Shown piece by piece: positions 1 to 12,892 of a stretch of 64,000 bases of DNA. The first letter of the stretch is position 1. Each line of letters begins with the position of its first letter. A model generated the notes under the pieces. The model did not search any database and was not told where the DNA came from. It saw nothing but the letters and a program-made list of their open reading frames with translations. Position numbers and translations under genes: made by a program. This DNA is from Siphonodentalium dalli (lineage: Eukaryota; Mollusca; Scaphopoda; Gadilida; Siphonodentaliidae): positions 66,536,278 to 66,600,277 of the forward strand of contig CP136066.1 in the NCBI GenBank assembly GCA_032622095.1. The letters are read 5' to 3'.

Positions 1-162
1 GCCCATTGACATAACTCCCGCGCTGGCATACACTATTTGCCGAGGTGTTGTCGTTTGAACAGAAAACATCACTGCTTGCTGTTTATTTGACACCATCGAT
101 GGGAAAAAGCTCTTACTATCCACCTCAATACACACTATAGAAGAACAATACACAACAGGGAA

Positions 163-226
163 GAAGGCCAATCAGAAGGCTAATACAGCTTATAGAAGGC
201 CAATCAGAAGGCTAATACAGCTTATA
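163..226 (-). repeat. Two 32-bp direct repeats with CCAAT and TATAAG motifs
   Basis: Two head-to-tail 32-bp copies contain ggccaatcagaaggc, i.e. a CCAAT box, and end in cttata. Read on the minus strand, each gives TATAAG then ATTGG. The mirror copies lie at 13062-13125. A CCAAT box plus a TATA-like word, repeated exactly, suggests a promoter-proximal element. This is inferred from motif content only. Confidence 0.55.
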
Positions 227-279
227 GTCCGTGCGATAGTTCGCTAGCCACGATTCTCGCCTCGCGCCATTCGTGACCT

Positions 280-395
280 CAGTAGCCACAATTATCACAT
301 CGCGCCATTCGTGACGTCAGTATCCACAATTATCACATCGCGCCATTCGTGACCTCAGTAGCCACAATTATCACACCGCACCAGTCGTGACGTCA
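280..395 (-). promoter_or_regulatory. Tandem 38-bp repeats with CRE-like TGACGTCA / TGAGGTCA sites
   Basis: Mirror of 12893-13045. Each 38-bp unit carries either the palindromic CRE octamer TGACGTCA or the variant TGACCTCA, followed by a conserved ATTATCACA block. TGACGTCA is the classic binding site for CREB/ATF bZIP factors. Alternating sites at fixed 38-bp spacing look like an enhancer or a multi-site protein-binding array. The function is inferred; it could equally be a short minisatellite. Confidence 0.5.
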
Positions 396-970
396 GCAGG
401 CAAGTAACAGTTCGAAGTCTATATCCCGGGTAATAGCTTGCTTGCAGTGCATTTGTCAAAACTACTCTCCGGCTTCTCTCCGGCTACTGCTGAACTGTAG
501 CCGATGGACTACTGAACGGATTTTGAACTACCAAACTGGCGGCCCCATACCCATATATTACATGTCATTCGCAGAAACTATGACCATGTTCGTTATAAGT
601 AGGTTAAACTGAATTCGGAAATTCTGCTGATTTGTATTATATTATGTAGATAGCAGCTGATTCAGCATTTGAGGTGCAACATTCACAATCGGTGAGAAAA
701 TGGTAACAAAAGCAAAGAATTTTGTTGCAAGCTGTCGCAAGTCCGCATTTCGCACCAAACGACATGCAACACATGGTATTGTGTGCAGCGATGGATTATA
801 AATCTCCCGTTCTAAGCGGATTACACTCGACATCTTGCTCCATTGCGTACTTTGGTTAGGAAAATTAAAGTCAATTATTCAAATTTATCTTAGAATTAAT
901 GAGGTTTGGAGTCTTGAAGCCGAATACTGTATAACACATCTGCATATAGTTTAAAGTATGCGTCATTCAT

Positions 971-2926
971 TATGTTTACCATATCGGGTCAAAACAAAAG
1001 CCAAGAAACGTGACTTTTTTGCTTTTGTTTACATAACACGGGAAAAATTGCCAATCACATACTGTTTACGCCAGATTTAAGATTGGTATAAGAACAAAGT
1101 CTGGCTATATTTTACAATTCTTTCTGTTTATGGCGGTTTTTGATGGAGGTGAATATGTTAACAGCATACCCTCCGCCAATGCCGCCCGTATCTTTAATGA
1201 CTGACCACAGATTAAATTCCATAATAAAAATTAAGATTTGTTAGGTCAAGACTTTTGTGTCTCCAGTGACTGGAAGAAATAGCTGCAAGTGCACTAAGGT
1301 GGGTGTCATGTGTATCAATTCAACCGATTGTTTTGAAACAGCAACACTCTATCCATGTCTTCGTCTGCGTTTGGATCGAAATAGTATGAACACTCTCAAA
1401 CGAGAAGAGCAACTAACTTTCATGGACAAGAATCTTAGTCTTTAAAAGATCCCATCATTTACATTAAACCGTTTTGCGACTGATCTGTACACATGTCCGC
1501 ATACTGAAACACGACTGAGCTTTCGGAAATGTATTTGCGTTTTATCATATATTTTATACATGCGGCGATATAAAGCGATAAATAAACAGGAAACAGTGAC
1601 TAATCCACGCATGCTATATTGAAGTGGTGGATATGTAATTTACACCATTAGGGCGACATATATGTTTAGCCAAAATGCCAGGTAACTGTAATGCTTTATT
1701 TCTTCATGAGTGGCACCGGCGATTTTTGTAATGATAATGTCGGCTTGAGCTTTAAGGATTGGTTCAACCTAACGTTGGCAAGATATATACCACTATACTG
1801 TTCTAAACTGATACATTAAATAGATAATAGAACTTGCATGTACACTGAACCTCCATTAGGACGACATATGTACTATAGTTCTTATATGTCTCCCTAATGT
1901 TATATTAGCACATACAAACGCCGGTGATTCTACTGAACATGATAGCTTGTCTCATTTTCACTTACTATTCGTGTATATATATGGTAGAACATATACCGGT
2001 GCTGTGCTGAGTTAAAACGTTGCATGCCAGAATGAAAGCTATGGACATTTAAGCAATCCGCATTAGGGCGACATATACGCATTTTATATGTGTCTCCCTA
2101 ATATTAGGTTACTACATGCAGCAAAGAACGAATCCGATTTAACAATATTTCTCGAATGGGAGGATGATTCTTGTATTTGTATATTGCTTATACATATATC
2201 GTTAATATGGAGAGCTGAAAATTTTCATAAATTATTGAAACAATATACGTATTTGCTTTTGACATCAGTTAGGGTGACACATACACTATTGTATATATGT
2301 CCCCTTATTGCTATGGTATTCTAATGTCACGTTAAAGTCAACACAGTGTAAATTCAGTGACAGGAAAGCGAACATGTGTCATATTAATTAATTTCATAAA
2401 TATCAAAGTGAAGGGCACACTGCTTTTATGTGGATCTTCATTGATTGTCATACATTCCATGTGACAATTCCTGGTAGTCTGTTTGTGAATGGTCACACCA
2501 ACTGCATCAACACGAAGAACGACAATCGAGACGGATCGAGGTTTTTTTAATTCAAAGTGTTCACAAGGCAGCCGACTACATTTGTAGATTGTCCTTACAT
2601 TCGTGGCATATACAAAACACAAAGCACTATTTATAGGCACCGTGGCGTTCAATGCAAAAATATCCATATTTGTTCAGATCGCCACCAACAGAAGGAAAAT
2701 AAAAAAACTATACAGTTCTGTTCATATGCCAAACATACCCAGGGCGTAAATAGTATGCTGTCGTCAAGACCTACAATGGTGTACGTATACAAGAGCCTGA
2801 TCGTGTTACAAACGCCGTGCTTCTGTTTACATAACATAGTACAATTATATTGGTTAGTCACACACATATGATATAAACGCTCTTTATTATCTCCATATCA
2901 GAAAAACAGTAACAAATAACGCTCTT
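971..2926. repeat. Tandem unit 1 of the left arm (1956 bp)
   Basis: The unit starts at tatgtttaccatatcggg and the same word recurs at 2927 and 6072. In order it holds: the end of a diverged TTAA-type MITE (971 to about 1197); a non-coding middle; the four phased ATTAGG boxes (1647, 1855, 2062, 2268); and the start of the next MITE copy (about 2633). Frames of 60-110 codons recur in every unit, but only because the DNA recurs. They have no recognisable domain and I do not annotate them as genes. Confidence 0.9.
1647..2325. repeat. Phased ATTAGG-box motifs, three forming hairpins
   Basis: The 14-bp box ATTAGGGCGACATA begins at 1647, with variants at 1855, 2062 and 2268, spaced 208, 207 and 206 bp. 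The last three are each followed 20-35 bp later by an inverted partner, such as ATATGTCTCCCTAAT, giving ~50-bp hairpins. The second unit repeats the pattern at 3600, 3808, 4018 and 4224. The stretches between boxes are only weakly alike, with a shared CCGG.GATT word about 70 bp into the first two. This may be the remains of a ~207-bp monomer satellite or spaced protein-binding hairpins. Confidence 0.7.
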
Positions 2927-3155
2927 TATGTTTACCATATCGGGTCAAAACAAAAGCCAAGAAACGTGACTTTTTTGCTTTTGTTTACATAACACGGGAA
3001 ACATTGCCAATCACATACTGTTTACGCCAGATTTCAGATTGGTATAAGAACAAGGTCTGGCTATTTTACAATTCTTTCTGTTTATGGCGGTTTTTGATGG
3101 AGGTGAATATGTTAACAGCATACCCTCCGCCAATGCCGCCCGTATCTTTAATGAC
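2633..3155 (+). mobile_element. Diverged TTAA-type MITE inside the tandem unit
   Basis: This stretch aligns end to end with the MITE at 17673-18165. Shared landmarks in order are: ggcac.gtg near the start; aatatccatatttgttc; the paired aacgctcttta words; tgtttaccat; the run ending near atactgttta; ggcggtttttga; and ccgcccgtatctttaa at the end. The left end reads tataggcaccgtgg instead of ttaaaggcacgtga, so the left TTAA has decayed. Equivalent copies sit in every other unit of both arms. It seems that a MITE-bearing segment was amplified as a ~1956-bp tandem unit. Confidence 0.65.
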
Positions 3156-4452
3156 TGACCACAGATTAAATTCCATAATAAAAATTAAGATTTGTTAGGT
3201 CAAGACTTTTGTGTCTCCAGTGAGTGGAAGAAATAGCTGCAAGTGCACTAAGGTGGATGTCATGTGTATCAATTCAACCGATTGTTTTGAAACAGCAACA
3301 CTCTATCCATGTCTCGTCTGCGTTTGGATCGAAATAGTATGAACACTCTCAAACGAGAAGAGCAACTAACTTTCATGGATAAGAATCTTAGTCTTTAAAA
3401 GATCTCATCATTTACATAAAACCATTTTGCGACGGACCTGTACACAAGTCCCCATACTAGAACACGACGGAGCTTTCGGAAATGTATTTGCGTTTTATCA
3501 TATATTTTATACATGCGGCGATATAAAGCGATAAATAAACAGGAAACAGTGACTAATCCACGCATGCTATATTGAAGTGGTGGATATGTAATTCACACCA
3601 TTAGGGCGACATATATGTTTAGCCAAAATGCCAGGTAACTGTAATGCTTTATTTCTTCATGAGTGGCACCGGCGATTTTTGTAATGATAATGTCGGCTTG
3701 AGCTTTAAGGATTGGTTCAACCTAACATTGGCAAGATATATACCACTATACTGTTCTAAACTGATACATTAAATAGATAATAGAACTTGCATGTACACTG
3801 AACCTCCATTAGGACGACATATGTAATATAGTTCTTATATGTCTCCCTAATGTTATATTAGCACATACAAACGCCGGTGATTCTACTGAACATGATAGCT
3901 TGTCTCATGTTCACTTACTATTCGTGTATATATATATGGGTAGAACATATGCCGGTGCTGGTCAGAGTTAAAACGTTGCGTGCCACAATGAAAGCGATGG
4001 ACATTTAAGCAATCCGCATTAGGGCGACATATACGCATTTTATATGTGTCTCCCTAATATTAGGTTACTACATGCAGCAAAGAACGAATCCGATTTAACA
4101 ATATTTCTCAAATGGGAGGATGATTCTTGTATTTGTATATTGCTTATACATATATCGTTAATATGGAGAGCTGAAAATGTTCATAATTTATTGAAACAAT
4201 ATACGTATTTGCTTTTGACATTAGTTAGGGCGACACATACACTATTGTATATATATGTCCCCCTATTGCTATTGTATTCTAATGTCACGCTAAAGTCAAC
4301 ACAGTGTAAACTCTGTGACAGGAAAGCGAACATGTGTCATATTAATTAATTTCATAAATATCAAAGTGAAGGGCACACTGCTTTTATGCGGATCTTCATT
4401 GATTGTCATAAATTCCATGTGACAATTCCTGGTAGTCTGTTTGTGAATGGTC
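2927..4452. repeat. Tandem unit 2 of the left arm, 3' end deleted
   Basis: It matches unit 1 for about 1525 bases and then breaks at gaatggtca. There it joins unit-3 sequence (tgtgtatcaattc) that should lie 767 bp further on. The mirrored unit in the right arm is complete, so this is a deletion on the left rather than an insertion on the right. Confidence 0.9.
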
Positions 4453-6071
4453 ATGTGTATCAATTCAACCGATTGTTTTGAAACAGCAACACTCTATCCA
4501 TGTCTTCGTCTGCGTTTGGATCGAAATAGTATGAACACTCTCAAACGAGAAGAGCAATTAACTTTCATGGACAAGAATCTTAGTCTTTAACAAATCCCAT
4601 CATTTACATAAAACCGTTTTGCGACTGATCTGTACACATGTCCGCATACTGAAACACGACTGAGCTTTCGGAAATGAATTTGCGTTTTATCATATATTTT
4701 ATACATGGGGCGATATAAAGCAATAAATAAACAGGAAACAGTGACTAATCCACGCATGCTATATTGAAGTGGTGGATATGTAATTTACACCATTAGGGCG
4801 ACATATATGTTTAGCCAAAATGCCAGGTAACTGTAATGCTTTATTTCTTCATGAGTGGCACCGGCGATTTTTGTAATGATAATGTCGGCTTGAGCTTTAA
4901 GGATTGGTTCAACCTAACGTTGGCAAGATATATACCACTATACTGTTCTAAACTGATACATTAAATAGATAATAGAACTTGCATGTACACTGAACCTCCA
5001 TTAGGACGACATATATACTATAGTACTTATATGTCTCCCTAATGTTATATTAGCACATACAAACGCCGGTGATTCTACTGAACATGATACCTTGCCTCAT
5101 TTTCACTTACTATTCGTGTATATATATGGTAGAACATATACCGGTGCTGCGCTGAGTTAAAATGTTGCATGCCAGAATGAAAGCTATGGACATTTAAGCA
5201 ATCCGCATTAGGGCGACATATACGCATATTATATGTGTCTCCCTAATATTAGGTTACTACATGCAGCAAAGAACGAATCCGATTTAACAATATTTCTCAA
5301 ATGGGAGGATGATTCTTGTATTTGTATATTGCTTATACATATATCGTTAATATGGAGAGCTGAAAATGTTCATAATTTATTGAAACAATATACGTATTTG
5401 CTTTTGACATTAGTTAGGGCGACACATACACTATTGTATATGTGTCCCCTTATTGCTATGGTATTATAATGTCACGCTAAAGTCAACACAGTGTAAACTC
5501 TGTGACAGGAAAGCGAACATGTGTCATATTAATTAATTTCATAAATATCAAAGTGAAGGGCACACTGCTTTTATGTGGATCTTCATTGATTGTCATAAAT
5601 TCCATGTGACAATTCCTGGTAGTCTGTTTGTGAATGGTCACACCAACTGCATCAACACGAAGAACGACAATCGAGACGGATCGAGGTTTTTTTTAATTCA
5701 TAGTGTTCACAAGGCAGCCGACTACAATTGTAGATTGTCCTTACATTCGTGGCATATACAAAACACAAAGCACTATTTATAGGCACCGTGGCGTTCGATG
5801 CAAAAATATCCATATTTGTTCAGATCGCCGCCAACAGAAGGAAAATAAAAAACTATACAGTTCTGTTCATATGCCAAACATACCCAGGGCGTAAATAGTA
5901 TGCTGTCGTCAAGACGTACAATGGTGTACGTATACAAGAGCCTGATCGTGTTACAAACGCCGTGCTTCTGTTTACATAACATAGTACAATTATATTGGTT
6001 AGTCACACACATATGATATAAACGCTCTTTATTATCTCCATATCAGAAAAACAGTAACAAATAACGCTCTT
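4453..6071. repeat. Tandem unit 3 of the left arm, 5' end deleted
   Basis: It begins at offset ~336 of the unit because of the 767-bp deletion and runs to the next tatgtttaccat at 6072. The phased ATTAGG boxes and the MITE-like part (about 5778-6071) are kept. Its single-base variants (for example tatatactatagtactt near 5010) match the innermost unit of the right arm. Confidence 0.9.
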
Positions 6072-6450
6072 TATGTTTACCATATCGGGTCAAAACAAAA
6101 GCCAAGAAACGTGACTTTTTTGCTTTTGTTTACATAACACGGGAAAAAATTGCCAATCACATACTGTTTACGCCAGATTTAAGATTGGTATAAGAACAAG
6201 GTCTGGCTATATTTTACAATTCTTTCTGTTTATGGCGGTTTTTGATGGAGGTGAATATGTTAACATATTCACCTCCATCAAAAACCGCCATAAACAGAAA
6301 GAATTGTAAAATATAGCCAGACTTTGTTCTTATACCAATCTTAAATCTGGCGTAAACAGTATGTGATTGGCAATTTTTCCCGTGTTATGTAAACAAAAGC
6401 AAAAAAGTCACGTTTCTTGGCTTTTGTTTTGACCCGATATGGTAAACATA
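6072..6450. repeat. Palindrome centre
   Basis: The left arm ends 190 bp into a fourth unit and immediately turns round. The turning point is between 6261 and 6262 in the word gaatatgttaacatattc. The 8-bp palindrome TGTTAACA is naturally present in every unit, where it is followed by gcatacc. At the centre that downstream sequence is replaced by the inverted upstream sequence. There is no spacer, so a single strand would form a perfect hairpin. Confidence 0.95.
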
Positions 6451-9400
6451 AAGAGCGTTATTTGTTACTGTTTTTCTGATATGGAGATAATAAAGAGCGT
6501 TTATATCATATGTGTGTGACTAACCAATATAATTGTACTATGTTATGTAAACAGAAGCACGGCGTTTGTAACACGATCAGGCTCTTGTATACGTACACCA
6601 TTGTACGTCTTGACGACAGCATACTATTTACGCCCTGGGTATGTTTGGCATATGAACAGAACTGTATAGTTTTTTATTTTCCTTCTGTTGGCGGCGATCT
6701 GAACAAATATGGATATTTTTGCATCGAACGCCACGGTGCCTATAAATAGTGCTTTGTGTTTTGTATATGCCACGAATGTAAGGACAATCTACAATTGTAG
6801 TCGGCTGCCTTGTGAACACTATGAATTAAAAAAAACCTCGATCCGTCTCGATTGTCGTTCTTCGTGTTGATGCAGTTGGTGTGACCATTCACAAACAGAC
6901 TACCAGGAATTGTCACATGGAATTTATGACAATCAATGAAGATCCACATAAAAGCAGTGTGCCCTTCACTTTGATATTTATGAAATTAATTAATATGACA
7001 CATGTTCGCTTTCCTGTCACAGAGTTTACACTGTGTTGACTTTAGCGTGACATTATAATACCATAGCAATAAGGGGACACATATACAATAGTGTATGTGT
7101 CGCCCTAACTAATGTCAAAAGCAAATACGTATATTGTTTCAATAAATTATGAACATTTTCAGCTCTCCATATTAACGATATATGTATAAGCAATATACAA
7201 ATACAAGAATCATCCTCCCATTTGAGAAATATTGTTAAATCGGATTCGTTCTTTGCTGCATGTAGTAACCTAATATTAGGGAGACACATATAATATGCGT
7301 ATATGTCGCCCTAATGCGGATTGCTTAAATGTCCATAGCTTTCATTCTGGCATGCAACATTTTAACTCAGCACAGCACCGGTATATGTTCTACCATATAT
7401 ATACACGAATAGTAAGTGAAAATGAGGCAAGGTATCATGTTCAGTAGAATCACCGGCGTTTGTATGTGCTAATATAACATTAGGGAGACATATAAGTACT
7501 ATAGTATATATGTCGTCCTAATGGAGGTTCAGTGTACATGCAAGTTCTATTATCTATTTAATGTATCAGTTTAGAACAGTATAGTGGTATATATCTTGCC
7601 AACGTTAGGTTGAACCAATCCTTAAAGCTCAAGCCGACATTATCATTACAAAAATCGCCGGTGCCACTCATGAAGAAATAAAGCATTACAGTTACCTGGC
7701 ATTTTGGCTAAACATATATGTCGCCCTAATGGTGTAAATTACATATCCACCACTTCAATATAGCATGCGTGGATTAGTCACTGTTTCCTGTTTATTTATT
7801 GCTTTATATCGCCGCATGTATAAAATATATGATAAAACGCAAATTCATTTCCGAAAGCTCAGTCGTGTTTCAGTATGCGGACATGTGTACAGATCAGTCG
7901 CAAAACGGTTTTATGTAAATGATGGGATTTGTTAAAGACTAAGATTCTTGTCCATGAAAGTTAATTGCTCTTCTCGTTTGAGAGTGTTCATACTATTTCG
8001 ATCCAAACGCAGACGAAGACATGGATAGAGTTTTGCTGTTTCAAAACAATCGGTTGAATTGATACACATGACACCCACCTTAGTGCACTTGCAGCTATTT
8101 CTTCCACTCACTGGAGACACAAAAGTCTTGACCTAACAAATCTTAATTTTTATTATGGAATTTAATCTGTGGTCAGTCATTACATATACGGGCGGCATTG
8201 GCGGAGGGTATGCTGTTAACATATTCACCTCCATCAAAAACCGCCACAAACAGAAAGAATTGTAAATATAGCCAGACTTTGTTCTTATACCAATCTGAAA
8301 TCTGGCGTAAACAGTATGTGATTGGCAATTTTACCCGTGTTATGTAAACAAAAGCAAAAAAGTCACGTTTCTTGGCTTTTGTTTTGACCCGATATGGTAA
8401 ACATAAAGAGCGTTATTTGTTACTGTTTTTCTGTTATGGAGATAATAAAGAGCGTTTATATCATATGTGTGTGACTAACCAATATAATTGTACTATGTTA
8501 TGTAAACAGAAGCACGGCGTTTGTAACACGATCAGGCTCTTGTATACGTACACCATTGTACGTCTTGACGACAGCATACTATTTACGCCCTGGGTATGTT
8601 TGGCATATGAACAGAACTGTATAGTTTTTTATTTTCCTTCTGTTGGCGGCGATCTGAACAAATATGGATATTTTTGCATCGAACGCCACGGTGCCTATAA
8701 ATAGTGCTTTGTGTTTTGTATATGCCACGAATGTAAGGACAATCTACAATTGTAGTCGGCTGCCTTGTGAACACTTTGAATTAAAAAAACCTCGATCCGT
8801 CTCGATTGTCGTTCTTCGTGTTGATGCAGTTGGTGTGACCATTCACAAACAGACTACCAGGAATTGTCACATGGAATTTATGACAATCAATGAAGATCCG
8901 CATAAAAGCAGTGTGCCCTTCACTTTGATATTTATGAAATTAATTAATATGACACATGTTCGCTTTCCTGTCACAGAGTTTACACTGTGTTGACTTTAGC
9001 GTGACATTAGAATACAATAGCAATAGGGGGACATATATATACAATAGTGTATGTGTCGCCCTAACTAATGTCAAAAGCAAATACGTATATTGTTTCAATA
9101 AATTATGAACATTTTCAGCTCTCCATATTAACGATATATGTATAAGCAATATACAAATACAAGAATCATCCTCCCATTTGAGAAATATTGTTAAATCGGA
9201 TTCGTTCTTTGCTGCATGTAGTAACCTAATATTAGGGAGACACATATAAAATGCGTATATGTCGCCCTAATGCGGATTGCTTAAATGTCCATCGCTTTCA
9301 TTGTGGCACGCAACGTTTTAACTCTGACCAGCACCGGCATATGTTCTACCCATATATATATACACGAATAGTAAGTGAACATGAGACAAGCTATCATGTT

Positions 9401-12317
9401 CAGTAGAATCACCGGCGTTTGTATGTGCTAATATAACATTAGGGAGACATATAAGAACTATAGTACATATGTCGTCCTAATGGAGGTTCAGTGTACATGC
9501 AAGTTCTATTATCTATTTAATGTATCAGTTTAGAACAGTATAGTGGTATATATCTTGCCAATGTTAGGTTGAACCAATCCTTAAAGCTCAAGCCGACATT
9601 ATCATTACAAAAATCGCCGGTGCCACTCATGAAGAAATAAAGCATTACAGTTACCTGGCATTTTGGCTAAACATATATGTCGCCCTAATGGTGTGAATTA
9701 CATATCCACCACTTCAATATAGCATGCGTGGATTAGTCACTGTTTCCTGTTTATTTATCGCTTTATATCGCCGCATGTATAAAATATATGATAAAACGCA
9801 AATACATTTCCGAAAGCTCCGTCGTGTTCTAGTATGGGGACTTGTGTACAGGTCCGTCGCAAAATGGTTTTATGTAAATGATGAGATCTTTTAAAGACTA
9901 AGATTCTTATCCATGAAAGTTAGTTGCTCTTCTCGTTTGAGAGTGTTCATACTATTTCGATCCAAACGCAGACGAGACATGGATAGAGTGTTGCTGTTTC
10001 AAAACAATCGGTTGAATTGATACACATGACATCCACCTTAGTGCACTTGCAGCTATTTCTTCCACTCACTGGAGACACAAAAGTCTTGACCTAACAAATC
10101 TTAATTTTTATTATGGAATTTAATCTGTGGTCAGTCATTAAAGATACGGGCGGCATTGGCGGAGGGTATGCTGTTAACATATTCACCTCCATCAAAAACC
10201 GCCATAAACAGAAAGAATTGTAAAATAGCCAGACCTTGTTCTTATACCAATCTGAAATCTGGCGTAAACAGTATGTGATTGGCAATGTTTCCCGTGTTAT
10301 GTAAACAAAAGCAAAAAAGTCACGTTTCTTGGCTTTTGTTTTGACCCGATATGGTAAACATAAAGAGCGTTATTTGTTACTGTTTTTCTGATATGGAGAT
10401 AATAAAGAGCGTTTATATCATATGTGTGTGACTAACCAATATAATTGTACTATGTTATGTAAACAGAAGCACGGCGTTTGTAACACGATCAGGCTCTTGT
10501 ATACGTACACCATTGTAGGTCTTGACGACAGCATACTATTTACGCCCTGGGTATGTTTGGCATATGAACAGAACTGTATAGTTTTTTATTTTCCTTCTGT
10601 TGGTGGCGATCTGAACAAATATGGATATTTTTGCATTGAACGCCACGGTGCCTATAAATAGTGCTTTGTGTTTTGTATATGCCACGAATGTAAGGACAAT
10701 CTACAAATGTAGTCGGCTGCCTTGTGAACACTTTGAATTAAAAAAACCTCGATCCGTCTCGATTGTCGTTCTTCGTGTTGATGCAGTTGGTGTGACCATT
10801 CACAAACAGACTACCAGGAATTGTCACATGGAATGTATGACAATCAATGAAGATCCACATAAAAGCAGTGTGCCCTTCACTTTGATATTTATGAAATTAA
10901 TTAATATGACACATGTTCGCTTTCCTGTCACTGAATTTACACTGTGTTGACTTTAACGTGACATTAGAATACCATAGCAATAAGGGGACATATATACAAT
11001 AGTGTATGTGTCACCCTAACTAATGTCAAAAGCAAATACGTATATTGTTTCAATAATTTATGAAAATTTTCAGCTCTCCATATTAACGATATATGTATAA
11101 GCAATATACAAATACAAGAATCATCCTCCCATTCGAGAAATATTGTTAAATCGGATTCGTTCTTTGCTGCATGTAGTAACCTAATATTAGGGAGACACAT
11201 ATAAAATGCGTATATGTCGCCCTAATGCGGATTGCTTAAATGTCCATAGCTTTCATTCTGGCATGCAACGTTTTAACTCAGCACAGCACCGGTATATGTT
11301 CTACCATATATATACACGAATAGTAAGTGAAAATGAGACAAGCTATCATGTTCAGTAGAATCACCGGCGTTTGTATGTGCTAATATAACATTAGGGAGAC
11401 ATATAAGAACTATAGTACATATGTCGTCCTAATGGAGGTTCAGTGTACATGCAAGTTCTATTATCTATTTAATGTATCAGTTTAGAACAGTATAGTGGTA
11501 TATATCTTGCCAACGTTAGGTTGAACCAATCCTTAAAGCTCAAGCCGACATTATCATTACAAAAATCGCCGGTGCCACTCATGAAGAAATAAAGCATTAC
11601 AGTTACCTGGCATTTTGGCTAAACATATATGTCGCCCTAATGGTGTAAATTACATATCCACCACTTCAATATAGCATGCGTGGATTAGTCACTGTTTCCT
11701 GTTTATTTATCGCTTTATATTGCCGCATGTATAAAATATATGATAAAACGCAAATACATTTCCGAAAGCTCAGTCGTGTTTCAGTATGCGGACATGTGTA
11801 CAGATCAGTCGCAAAACGGTTTAATGTAAATGATGGGATCTTTTAAAGACTAAGATTCTTGTCCATGAAAGTTAGTTGCTCTTCTCGTTTGAGAGTGTTC
11901 ATACTATTTCGATCCAAACGCAGACGAAGACATGGATAGAGTGTTGCTGTTTCAAAACAATCGGTTGAATTGATACACATGACACCCACCTTAGTGCACT
12001 TGCATCTGTTTCTTCCAGTCACTGGAGACACAAAAGTCTTGACCTAACAAATCTTAATTTTTATTATGGAATTTAATCTGTGGTCAGTCATTAAAGATAC
12101 GGGCGGCATTGGCGGAGGGTATGCTGTTAACATATTCACCTCCATCAAAAACCGCCATAAACAGAAAGAATTGTAAAATATAGCCAGACTTTGTTCTTAT
12201 ACCAATCTTAAATCTGGCGTAAACAGTATGTGATTGGCAATTTTTCCCGTGTTATGTAAACAAAAGCAAAAAAGTCACGTTTCTTGGCTTTTGTTTTGAC
12301 CCGATATGGTAAACATA
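6451..12317. repeat. Three complete tandem units of the right arm
   Basis: Inverted copies of the 1956-bp unit end at 8405, 10362 and 12317, with lengths of 1955, 1957 and 1955. Each corresponds to its mirror unit on the left. The distal unit shares variants with left unit 1: both have ctcgaatggg (inverted at about 11131), where the other units have ctcaaatggg. The tandem array therefore probably diverged first and was duplicated by inversion afterwards. Confidence 0.9.
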
Positions 12318-12892
12318 ATGAATGACGCATACTTTAAACTATATGCAGATGTGTTATACAGTATTCGGCTTCAAGACTCCAGACCTCATTAATTCTAAGA
12401 TAAATTTGAATAATTGACTTTAATTTTCCTAACCAAAGTACGCAATGGAGCAAGATGTCGAGTGTAATCCGCTTAGAACGGGAGATTTATAATCCATCGC
12501 TGCACACAATACCATGTGTTGCATGTCGTTTGGTGCGAAATGCGGACTTGCGACAGCTTGCAACAAAATTCTTTGCTTTTGTTACCATTTTCTCACCGAT
12601 TGTGAATGTTGCACCTCAAATGCTGAATCAGCTGCTATCTACATTATATAATACAAATCAGCAGAATTTCCGAATTCAGTTTAACCTACTTATAACGAAC
12701 ATGGTCATAGTTTCTGCGAATGACATGTAATATATGGGTATGGGGCCGCCAGTTTGGTAGTTCAAAATCCGTTCAGTAGTCCATCGGCTACAGTTCAGCA
12801 GTAGCCGGAGAGAAGCCGGAGAGTAGTTTTGACAAATGCACTGCAAGCAAGCTATTACCCGGGATATAGACTTCGAACTGTTACTTGCCTGC

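Larger units (their letters stand above)
1..970. repeat. Outer part of left palindrome arm
   Basis: This sequence occurs only once per arm and is not part of the 1956-bp tandem unit. Its mirror image is 12318-13287. It holds two tandem motif clusters at 163-226 and 280-395, then unremarkable AT-rich DNA. A minus-strand frame at 642-833 has a mirrored plus-strand version of 91 codons at 12455-12730. The left copy is shorter only because its start lies at a different in-frame ATG. I see no domain and do not call it a gene. Confidence 0.85.

Noticed and set aside
1647-2325. Telomere-like TTAGGG words in the ATTAGGGCGACA boxes
   Set aside because: Single words 207 bp apart, not a (TTAGGG)n array; no telomeric repeat is present in the window.
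2088-11200. Repeated frames of 62-110 codons in the palindrome (for example at 2088, 4044, 5233 and mirrored at 7053, 8940, 10964)
   Set aside because: They recur because the DNA unit recurs. No domain, no shared start context, and frames of similar size occur on both strands over the same bases.
12455-12730. 91-codon frame in the palindrome edge, mirrored at 642-833
   Set aside because: No recognisable domain and only two mirror copies, which cannot show selection for coding.
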